From Planctomycetota bacterium (GTDB lineage: Bacteria; Planctomycetota; UBA1135; GCA-002686595), in the NCBI GenBank assembly GCA_029259675.1, contig JAJDES010000373.1, forward strand, positions 1-5,398: DNA of 5,398 nucleotides. Reading direction: 5' to 3'. Every line of letters starts with the position of its first letter. The first letter of the stretch is position 1. The notes under the pieces were generated by a model, which ran no database searches, was not told where the DNA came from, and saw only the letters and a list, made by a program, of their open reading frames with translations. Position numbers and translations under genes: made by a program. Of the stretch, positions 1 through 5,398 are shown one piece after another.

Positions 1-858
1 CCTGAGGGTCGAAAGTGGAGGCTTGCCCTGGAGGCCACCAGCGTCGGCGGCTCAAACTTCGAAAGCCAATTGAATTTCAATCTCGTGGCGCCGCTCGGCC
101 GAGCACCCGAGGGCTGGATCATTCACACCGGCGCCCAAAGCGAGGGCGGCTGGGCCGAACGCATAGAAGATCCCGGCACCGGGGTTGTTTTTAGGCTGGT
201 CGAAGGCGGCAGCTTTCAAATGGGTTCGCCCCAGTCGGAGCTCGATCGCACCAGCGATGAGGGCCCTCAAAGACAAGTCGACGTGCCGGACTTCTACTTG
301 GCGGAAACCGAACTCAGCACAGCACAACTCGCACGCATGGAAGCGCGAAGTGTGCCCGCAAACGGCAACCTGCCCGCCGAAGGCATGGATTGGCAGCGCG
401 CCAACGACCTTTGCGAAAATGCCGGCTACAGATTGCCGAGCGAAGCCGAGTGGGAATACGCCTGCCGCGCAGGGTCCAGCAGCGCCTTTGCTTTCGGCCT
501 CGAGCTTGGGGCTGAACAAGCCAACGTCAGCGATCGCGGCGATGATTTCGATCGCCGCAATCCGGTTGCACCCGTGGGTAGCTACGCCCCCAACGCCTGG
601 GGCTTCTTTGACATGCACGGCAACGTCTACGAGTGGTGCGCTGACGTTTACGACGAACGCGCCTACGAGCGCGAACCCTCAGCGCGCCCCGTGCTCGAGG
701 CGGCCGGTCCCGAATACTCCGTGGACCGCAGAGTCGTGCGCGGAGGCGATTGCACTCGCCCGGCGCGCAACGCTCGTTCGGCAGCCCGCCTAGGCTTGCG
801 CCCCGAATCCAATCGCGGCCCCTACGGCCTGCGCCCGGCCATGGACCTGCCCCGGTAA
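1..858 (+). CDS. FGE-sulfatase (SUMF1-like) domain protein, C-terminal part, 5' truncated by window edge
   Basis: The frame is open from base 1 with no stop, giving 285 visible residues. A TTG at 70 could be read as a start, but the open frame continues to the edge, so the true start is probably outside. Residues 1-60 are an unassigned, probably beta-rich segment. The FGE-like module follows: GGSFQMGS at 69-76, RLPSEAEWEYACRAG at 144-158, a GFFDMHGNVYEWC block near 202-213, RVVRGGD at 244-250 and GPYGLRP at 273-279. This fold occurs in sulfatase-activating FGE, in EgtB and in many uncharacterised proteins. The paired cysteines of true FGE, four and nine residues after the GG, are here Arg and Ala, so formylglycine generation is unlikely. 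No EgtB DinB domain is visible, though one could lie upstream. The stretch between FYLAETE and GMDW looks shorter than usual for the family. Substrate unknown. Confidence 0.85.
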   Translation, partial: PEGRKWRLALEATSVGGSNFESQLNFNLVAPLGRAPEGWIIHTGAQSEGGWAERIEDPGTGVVFRLVEGGSFQMGSPQSELDRTSDEGPQRQVDVPDFYLAETELSTAQLARMEARSVPANGNLPAEGMDWQRANDLCENAGYRLPSEAEWEYACRAGSSSAFAFGLELGAEQANVSDRGDDFDRRNPVAPVGSYAPNAWGFFDMHGNVYEWCADVYDERAYEREPSARPVLEAAGPEYSVDRRVVRGGDCTRPARNARSAARLGLRPESNRGPYGLRPAMDLPR

Positions 859-874
859 TAAACCCGGTAATAAA
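851..874. repeat. perfect 12-bp tandem duplication spanning the stop codon of the FGE-like gene
   Basis: CCCGGTAATAAA occurs at 851-862 and again, immediately adjacent and identical, at 863-874. Because 12 is a multiple of three, the frame is kept: CGG TAA TAA ACC CGG TAA TAA. The gene therefore ends in two in-frame pairs of TAA stops. It looks like a recent slippage duplication; any failsafe-termination role is inference. Confidence 0.9.
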
Positions 875-907
875 GTCGCCGGTTCGCTCCCGCGCCTGTC
901 GCCTCGC

Positions 908-1642
908 CTATTGATCTCGCTCGGGTAGATATTCCAAAGCCGTTTTGATGCGGATCAAGTGCTCACCAATCCAGTTCGGTCCGGTCGGATAGTCGGGCGG
1001 CAATGGCGAGTGGCGAAGATCCAACGGACAAATCAAAACCTGAACTTGATCGATTCCGATATCCGCCGCCAACGTGAAGAGTTCTTCCGCTACCTCATCA
1101 CCCATCGCCAAGCAGCCGACCGAAGCGGACCCGCCGTGGATCATGATGTCGCTGCCGGGCTCAGACCTTTTGTCCTCGGCCGCGCGCAAGAGGTCCCAGG
1201 GGCTCGGGTAGTTCAGACGCAGGGCCACGTGAAATCGACTGTTGGGATTGAGCGATTCAATGGCGTAGAGCCCCTCCGGCACTTGCCGGTCGCCTTCGCG
1301 CAGTTTGGGTCCCAAGTCGCCGCTGGCGGCGCGAATCGGATAACTTTCGATGTAGCGCCAGCTTTCGTCCGCGCCGCAAACGTACAGCGCGAGCCGAGCG
1401 TCACTCTTGTTCGCGACGAAGTAGGCCCGCTGCGGGGGATAGCTCAATCCGGCCTGTTCCAAGGCCGCGCGCAAGCGACCGCGCGCACCTGGCCCGAACT
1501 CCTCCAAGCGCTGCTCAACCGATTTGGCGCCAAATACCACTATTCGAAGCTTTCTGTCGAAACCTGAGGCGAAGATCAGTGTCAGCAGCGCGATCGAAGC
1601 CAGCACAAGCTTGAGTGTCCGGCCTTGGATCCACCAGTGCAT
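908..1642 (-). CDS. membrane-anchored L,D-transpeptidase-family (YkuD domain) protein, YafK/DpaA-like
   Basis: The product is 244 residues. It has a short N-terminus, one hydrophobic segment at about 11-27 (signal anchor or uncleaved signal) and a periplasmic YkuD domain at about 71-206. The catalytic block is IHGGSASVGCLAMGD at 168-182, with His169 and nucleophile Cys177. The upstream stretch GDLGPKLREGDRQVPEGLY (108-126), then LNPNSRFHVAL, closely resembles E. coli YafK (DpaA), which releases Braun lipoprotein from peptidoglycan by an L,D-amidase reaction; other relatives form 3-3 cross-links. The exact reaction here is inferred to be peptidoglycan processing of one of these kinds. ATG at 1642 was chosen because it sits just before the membrane segment; a GTG at 1690 adds 16 residues and is possible. 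The frame runs open to 1990, but that extension would overlap the divergent acetyltransferase gene and is Arg/Ser/Pro-rich, unlike a protein N-terminus. There is no strong Shine-Dalgarno at 1642. Confidence 0.88.
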   Translation of the reverse strand: MHWWIQGRTLKLVLASIALLTLIFASGFDRKLRIVVFGAKSVEQRLEEFGPGARGRLRAALEQAGLSYPPQRAYFVANKSDARLALYVCGADESWRYIESYPIRAASGDLGPKLREGDRQVPEGLYAIESLNPNSRFHVALRLNYPSPWDLLRAAEDKRSEPGSDIMIHGGSASVGCLAMGDEVAEELFTLAADIGIDQVQVLICPLDLRHSPLPPDYPTGPNWIGEHLIRIKTALEYLPERDQ

Positions 1643-1815
1643 AGAGGAAGGATTCGATTTGCGAAGAGACAGCTCACTCGGTTTGTCCACACCACCCAGC
1701 TTAGCGACCGAGCCCCCATGGGTGCAGGACCGCTCCGCCCACGCGGCGCACCGGATCCAGGTGCAACCCAAAGTGCCCGTGGCCGGTACCGCACGCCAAG
1801 GACTAAAGTAAAGCC
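1643..1815. promoter_or_regulatory. divergent intergenic region between the YafK-like and Eis-like genes, with an imperfect palindrome
   Basis: This 173-bp gap must hold the promoters for both divergent genes. I could not find convincing -35/-10 pairs. An inverted repeat GCACC (1748-1752) / GGTGC (1760-1764) encloses GGATCC, and a CCCATGGG palindrome lies at 1715-1722. Either could be an operator, but short palindromes are expected by chance in GC-rich DNA. AAGGA at 1798-1802 is a possible ribosome binding site for the ATG at 1816, although the 13-base spacing is long. Confidence 0.35.
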
Positions 1816-3018
1816 ATGGACAACGCTGAAATTTTCGGCCCGCCCCGCAATGACGAAGAGCTGGGCTGGGTGATCGAGACCCTCTGCTCCGCTTTTCAGA
1901 TCCAAGCGGAATGGGCCCAGCGCGGCATGGACTTGACCGGCCACGATCGCGTGTTGCTTTTGCGCAACCCCGCCGGCAAGCCGATTTCAACCGCCCGCTA
2001 CTACGACTTCGCCCATTGGTTCGGCGGCCGAGCTGTGCGCTCTGCGGGTATTGCGGGTGTAGCGGTTCGGCCCGAGCATCGCGGATGCGGAGCGGGGCGC
2101 GAAGTCATGGACCGCCTGATGGCGGACTTGCACAGGCTCCAGTTCCCGCTGGCATCCCTTTTTCCCGCCACCTTGAGTCTCTACCGCCGATCGGGCTTCG
2201 AGCGCGCCGGTTCCTACACACGCTTTTGCTTGCCAACTTTGGGATTGCGCAGTGCGAGCGCGCACAACTCTGGATCTCAAGCCAAGATTCGCACGCGGGT
2301 CATGACGGATGCCGATCGCGACGCCATGTTCAGTTTGTCCGATCGCCGCGCTCGGCTCACGAACGGAGCCTTGCAACGCAATGCGGTGATTTGGGATCGC
2401 ATTCAAAACCACCGCGTGCATGCGGTCAGCTCCTACGCATTCGAACGCGAAGGCCAAGTCGCCGGCTATGTTCACCTGCACCAGGAACCCCACAACCCAC
2501 CCTACAAGCGCCTTGTTATTGACGACATGGCTTTGGCCGATCGGCAAATTGTCGAGCATGCATGGACCTTCCTGAGCCAGTTCGATTCGCTCGTCAAGGA
2601 GGTGGTTTTCTATGGCAGCGCCTCCGAAGACGGCCTGCATTGCTTGGCTGAACGCAATTACGAACAACACATCGAGATCGAATGGATGTTGCGCATTGTC
2701 CACGCCGAACGCGCGCTGCAAGAGCGTGGTTGGCCGCGGGGATTTCGAGCCGTGCTCGAACTGGAACTCGACGATGAATCCCTGGCCGCCAACAGCGGTC
2801 GTTATCGGCTTAGTTTGGAGGACGGCAGCGCGCGAGTCGAAAAAGGAGGCGCAGGTCGAATCCGACTGAATGAGCGCTCCTTCGCCGCGCTCTACTCGGG
2901 CTTTCGCTCAGCGGCGGAACTCGAGCAGTGCGGCGAATTGCACGCGGATCAAGCCAGCCTTGAATTGCTTCAAAGCGCCTTCGCCGGTCCAGCTCCGGCA
3001 ATTTTTGACATCTTTTGA
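1816..3018 (+). CDS. eis: Eis-like GNAT N-acetyltransferase with C-terminal SCP2-like domain
   Basis: The product is 400 residues, close to mycobacterial Eis (about 402-408). The first GNAT domain holds the acetyl-CoA pyrophosphate loop VAVRPEHRGCGAGREVM at 82-98 and then LYRRSGF at 122-128. A second GNAT-like domain spans about 157-292, with GQVAGYVHLHQEP at 213-225. MLRIVHAERALQERGW at 291-306 opens the SCP2-like sterol-carrier fold, which includes IRLNERSFAALYSGF at 349-363. The chain ends in Phe (IFDIF). Mycobacterial Eis uses a tyrosine as general acid and the carboxylate of its C-terminal Phe as general base. Tyr123 and Phe400 are the obvious counterparts here, though I could not align them rigorously. 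Eis proteins transfer acetyl groups to several amines of aminoglycosides and to polyamine or peptide amines; the native substrate here is unknown. The gene is monocistronic by context. ATG at 1816 is the only sensible start. Confidence 0.9.
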   Translation: MDNAEIFGPPRNDEELGWVIETLCSAFQIQAEWAQRGMDLTGHDRVLLLRNPAGKPISTARYYDFAHWFGGRAVRSAGIAGVAVRPEHRGCGAGREVMDRLMADLHRLQFPLASLFPATLSLYRRSGFERAGSYTRFCLPTLGLRSASAHNSGSQAKIRTRVMTDADRDAMFSLSDRRARLTNGALQRNAVIWDRIQNHRVHAVSSYAFEREGQVAGYVHLHQEPHNPPYKRLVIDDMALADRQIVEHAWTFLSQFDSLVKEVVFYGSASEDGLHCLAERNYEQHIEIEWMLRIVHAERALQERGWPRGFRAVLELELDDESLAANSGRYRLSLEDGSARVEKGGAGRIRLNERSFAALYSGFRSAAELEQCGELHADQASLELLQSAFAGPAPAIFDIF

Positions 3019-3022
3019 TCGA

Positions 3023-3052
3023 ACGCTGCCAGCGCAGATAGCTGCGAAGCGT
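3023..3052. terminator. possible stem-loop between the convergent Eis-like and Tam-like genes
   Basis: Starting five bases after the Eis-like stop, ACGCT (3023-3027) can pair with AGCGT (3048-3052), and inside it CGCAG (3033-3037) pairs with CTGCG (3042-3046) around an ATAG loop. The result is a ten-pair stem with a 5/1 internal loop. No T-tract follows on either strand, so it is not a canonical intrinsic terminator. Its place between convergent genes makes a role in transcript 3'-end formation plausible. Confidence 0.3.
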
Positions 3053-3144
3053 GACGAACAACGATCATTCCCAAGCGTCGAGCTGTGCCGCCGGCAGTCG
3101 CATGGCCCCTACCAAGAGGACCGTTCCAATTGCTGCTTTCGCCT

Positions 3145-3924
3145 TCAATGGAGCTCGACCGCCTCTGCCCAAAACAGAATGCGCGTAAATTCGAACGGGT
3201 AGGGTTTTTGATCGCCCAGCGCTTCCATCAACCGCGTTTCATAGCGCCCCAAGAATTCCGCAAACGCGTCAGTCCCCAACCGCTCCCGATAAACCGTCAA
3301 GGTAGTGCCACGCATCCAATCCACGAGCGAACGAGTGGATTCCAACATGTGCACATAGATGCGTTGTTCAACTCGCGCTCGCAGCGACAAGCCCTGGAGT
3401 ACATCTTCATAACCACTCGTGGTGAGCACAGGTGACTGACGCGTCCAGCCGCCCAACAAGGTGCGAAAAGGCTCTTCCAACGCAACCTCAAGTGCAATCT
3501 GCTGCGAGGGGTGGCGAGAATTGTCCGGCACTTGCACGGCCAGCTGCCCCCCACTCGCCAGCGCACCGGTCAAGCGCTGCAACAGGGCGGGGTGATCCTC
3601 AACCCAGTGCAAGGCTGCATTGGAAAAGATCAAATCATAGGGTTCCGCTGCGCTCCAACTTTCAATTGCCGCTCGTTCGAAGCGCAAGCCCTCGGCCCGC
3701 AAGAGTGAACAGGCCGCAAACATGGCGGCGGAGCGCTCGACACCCAAGGTTTCTCGGGCCCCTAGCTGCAGGTGCAATTGCCGGGTGAGCCTGCCGGTCC
3801 CGCAGCCAAGATCCAAAACCTTGATTCCCGGCCGGGGCGTAAGGCCGGCCAGCAAATCAGCAAAGGGTTCTTGTCGCTCGGCGCCGAATTTTTCGTAGCT
3901 ACGCGGACTCCAGGCATCGGACAT
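3145..3924 (-). CDS. tam: trans-aconitate 2-methyltransferase (Tam)-like SAM-dependent methyltransferase
   Basis: The product is 259 residues, against about 252 for E. coli Tam. The N-terminus, MSDAWSPRSYEKFGAERQEP, mirrors the Tam opening (MSDWxPxxYxxFxxER), which fixes the start at 3924 even though the frame is open to 4020. Class I Rossmann methyltransferase motifs follow: VLDLGCGTG at 36-44 (SAM-binding motif I), an acidic GVERS at 61-65, YDLIFSNAALHWV at 96-108 and GGQLAVQVPDN at 125-135. SNAALHW and AVQxPDN are typical of Tam. Family enzymes methylate trans-aconitate, a spontaneous isomer and inhibitor arising from the citric acid cycle, in the cytoplasm. Exact substrate identity here is inferred from similarity; related members methylate other carboxylates. 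It is convergent with the Eis-like gene and divergent from the GCS2 gene. No clear Shine-Dalgarno is seen. Confidence 0.86.
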   Translation of the reverse strand: MSDAWSPRSYEKFGAERQEPFADLLAGLTPRPGIKVLDLGCGTGRLTRQLHLQLGARETLGVERSAAMFAACSLLRAEGLRFERAAIESWSAAEPYDLIFSNAALHWVEDHPALLQRLTGALASGGQLAVQVPDNSRHPSQQIALEVALEEPFRTLLGGWTRQSPVLTTSGYEDVLQGLSLRARVEQRIYVHMLESTRSLVDWMRGTTLTVYRERLGTDAFAEFLGRYETRLMEALGDQKPYPFEFTRILFWAEAVELH

Positions 3925-4118
3925 GCCGGCAGGGTACGGAATCAAAATGGGTGCGGTGAGAGTCCTTAGAACCACATACCGATTCAGCCCGCAGGGCCGC
4001 CCCTCAGCTCCCCAAACCAAGTCCTAGCCCCATAGTGGCCGGTTTCGTTCAACGGCCGCGGTCATCCAAAATGACTCGGGAAGCCCCCAGCTCCCCCCGA
4101 TAGAATTAGCGACCGGCC
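3925..4118. promoter_or_regulatory. divergent intergenic region between tam-like and GCS2 genes, with two short inverted repeats
   Basis: Two adjacent inverted repeats are seen: GGCCG (4037-4041) / CGGCC (4053-4057), and GTCAT (4061-4065) / ATGAC (4071-4075) separated by CCAAA. TAGAAT at 4101-4106 resembles a -10 box for the rightward gene, but no recognisable -35 lies at the right distance. These may be operator elements for one or both genes; the evidence is positional only. No small gene is supported here. Confidence 0.3.
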
Positions 4119-4154
4119 GTGGCCCCCGAGTCCGGTCTTCCCCAGCACTTTCGA

Positions 4155-5398
4155 ATGCCGACCCAAAACCCAAGCGAGTTCGTGACCCCCGCAGCGGCCC
4201 GGCAACATGTCGCTGCGCATGTCTTCAAAACCGGTTCGGCATCCGAGCGAATTGGCAAAATCGGCCTGGAGCCCGAGGGCTTCGCCATTCGCGTTTGCCC
4301 CAAGGGTGGAGCCAACGGACGCCTGCCCTTGGAAGGTGCGGGCGGAGTCCTGGAGACCATCGACAAGTTGGCAGCCGAAGGAACGGCAGATTCACATTGG
4401 TTGAGTCCGCGCCCAGTCGATCAAAAGCCGCCGCCGAAATTCATGATGGCCAATGGGGGCAGCTTGACCTTCGAGCCCGGCGGCCAGATCGAACACTCGA
4501 CCAAGGTGCACGACAGCGGCGCCTTGGCCCTGGATGACGCCGCCGATGTTACCGGCAAATTGACCAAGGCCTTTGGTGCCCGCGGCGTTGCGCTCGCCTT
4601 CAGCGGACTGGACCTTTGGCACGATGTCGCCGATGTACCGATGCAGTTGGATGCTCCCCGCTATCACTGCATGCAAAGCTACTTCGAGAAAAGGGGAGTT
4701 GGTGGGCGCACGATGATGCGTCACACCTGCAGCATGCAGGTCAACCTCGACTTGGGTCCGCCCGGTATAGCTGAAGAGCGTTGGCTGTTGTCCAACTTGG
4801 TCAGTCCGCTGGTTACCGCAACCTTCGCCTCAAGCCCGGTGCGCGAACAGGACGGCGAATGGGCAGTTAGCGGTCGTGCGCGGGCCTGGCAAATCATTGA
4901 CGAGACGCGCGCCGGATTTCCCAGCGCCATACTGGACGGAAGCAGCGACGATCCCGTCGAACAATGGACAAAGGCCGCCCTCTCCGCCGACGTCATGATT
5001 CTTTGGAAACCGGACGGCAGCTCCACCTGCGGAGTACCCGGTTTCAGCTTTCAAGATTGGATCGAAAAGGGTCACGATCGATACGGCTACCCGACCCTGT
5101 CCGATTTTGAATACCACCTAACGACACTCTTCTTTGAAGTTCGACTGCGCGGCTTTCTGGAAATGCGCGCACCCGAAGCGGTCAAGCCCCGTTGGCGAAC
5201 AGCGCCCTCCGTCCTGTTGGCCGGACTTCTCTACGACGATCGCGCGCGCAACTCGGCCCTCGAACATCTGTCCGGCAAGCGCTCGCAGTTGCAAGAACTT
5301 TGGGAGCGCGCCGCCGGTGCCGGCCTGCGAGATGCCGAATTAGCGGAACTCTGCAATCACATCTGGCCCTTGGCTTTGGACGGCGCTCGCCGACTGCC
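4155..5398 (+). CDS. glutamate-cysteine ligase, GCS2 family (EgtA / plant-type GshA), 3' truncated by window edge
   Basis: The frame is open from ATG 4155 to the edge (414 codons plus two bases). An in-frame GTG at 4119 could add 12 residues; a TAG at 4107-4109 bounds the frame. Numbered from the ATG, family motifs are GLEPEGF at 37-43, GGSLTFEPGGQIEHS at 101-115 (glutamate/ATP site region), RYHCMQSYFEKRG at 169-181, MMRHTCSMQVNLDLG at 187-201, a RARAWQIIDETR block at 241-252, and DFEYHLTTLFFEVRLRGFLEMR at 317-338. The enzyme joins glutamate and cysteine with ATP to gamma-glutamylcysteine, the first step of glutathione synthesis or the EgtA step of ergothioneine synthesis. GLLYDD at 357-362 recalls plant and alphaproteobacterial GshA, while YHLTTLF..VR.RG recalls actinobacterial EgtA, so the pathway is undecided. 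Family length is about 430-450, so only a short C-terminus is missing. No clear Shine-Dalgarno precedes either start. Confidence 0.9.
   Translation, partial: MPTQNPSEFVTPAAARQHVAAHVFKTGSASERIGKIGLEPEGFAIRVCPKGGANGRLPLEGAGGVLETIDKLAAEGTADSHWLSPRPVDQKPPPKFMMANGGSLTFEPGGQIEHSTKVHDSGALALDDAADVTGKLTKAFGARGVALAFSGLDLWHDVADVPMQLDAPRYHCMQSYFEKRGVGGRTMMRHTCSMQVNLDLGPPGIAEERWLLSNLVSPLVTATFASSPVREQDGEWAVSGRARAWQIIDETRAGFPSAILDGSSDDPVEQWTKAALSADVMILWKPDGSSTCGVPGFSFQDWIEKGHDRYGYPTLSDFEYHLTTLFFEVRLRGFLEMRAPEAVKPRWRTAPSVLLAGLLYDDRARNSALEHLSGKRSQLQELWERAAGAGLRDAELAELCNHIWPLALDGARRL

Noticed and set aside
52..618. 188-codon open frame on the minus strand opposite the FGE-like gene
   Set aside because: It is an Ala/Gly-rich shadow of the FGE-like coding frame, with no recognisable motif.
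859..907. Intrinsic terminator between the FGE-like and YafK-like genes
   Set aside because: Only three-pair stems can be drawn around the 12-bp duplication, and no T-tract follows.
959..1567. 202-codon plus-strand frame opposite the YafK-like gene
   Set aside because: The opposite strand encodes a clear YkuD catalytic motif; this frame shows none.
1643..1990. 116-residue N-terminal extension of the YafK-like frame
   Set aside because: It is rich in Arg, Ser, Pro and Cys, lies over the divergent eis-like gene start, and precedes a natural signal-anchor start at 1642.
1987..2721. 244-codon open frame antisense to the eis-like gene
   Set aside because: Its translation shows no domain and it lies wholly opposite a well-supported gene; long antisense frames are common in GC-rich DNA.
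3925..4020. 32-residue N-terminal extension of the Tam-like frame
   Set aside because: The Tam family opening motif begins exactly at the ATG at 3924, and the extension shows no family similarity.
4392..5117. Minus-strand open frames opposite the GCS2 gene
   Set aside because: The plus-strand frame is continuous with family motifs throughout, so these are shadows.
1..5398. Ergothioneine gene cluster made of the FGE-like and GCS2 genes
   Set aside because: The two genes are about 3.3 kb apart with three unrelated genes between them, no EgtD-type histidine methyltransferase is present, and the methyltransferase seen matches Tam.

Overview
The window is a GC-rich (roughly 60% by eye), gene-dense bacterial chromosomal segment. 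It has five protein-coding genes, two of them cut by the window edges, separated by short intergenic gaps. I see no rRNA, tRNA, insertion sequence, CRISPR array or phage gene. The organism cannot be fixed from this window. A formylglycine-generating-enzyme-like module attached to a longer protein, a YafK-type L,D-transpeptidase, weak or absent Shine-Dalgarno sequences and a GC-rich genome would fit a Gram-negative-type lineage such as Planctomycetota or a delta-like proteobacterial group. This is inference only.

Layout, left to right. (1) At 1-858 (+) is the C-terminal part of a larger protein ending in an FGE-sulfatase (SUMF1-like) fold; it stops at a duplicated TAA TAA pair. (2) At 908-1642 (-) is a membrane-anchored YkuD-domain protein of the YafK/DpaA type, convergent with gene 1. 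(3) At 1816-3018 (+) is an Eis-like two-GNAT plus SCP2-like N-acetyltransferase, divergent from gene 2. (4) At 3145-3924 (-) is a trans-aconitate 2-methyltransferase (Tam)-like SAM methyltransferase, convergent with gene 3. (5) From 4119 or 4155 to the right edge (+) is a GCS2-family glutamate-cysteine ligase (EgtA or plant-type GshA), divergent from gene 4 and still open at 5398.

Strand alternates +,-,+,-,+, so no two neighbours can share a simple operon and each gene is probably its own transcription unit. I therefore see no co-transcribed system. Loose themes are envelope and peptidoglycan maintenance (YafK-like), small-molecule modification (Eis, Tam) and low-molecular-weight thiol synthesis (GCS2). 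The thiol gene is the most useful pathway pointer: genes beyond the right edge should show whether it serves ergothioneine or glutathione. Nothing visible supports an entirely new system. The points worth following are the GCS2 protein with mixed EgtA and plant-type features, the Eis homologue that keeps a C-terminal phenylalanine, the cysteine-less FGE module, and a 12-bp tandem duplication over a stop codon.
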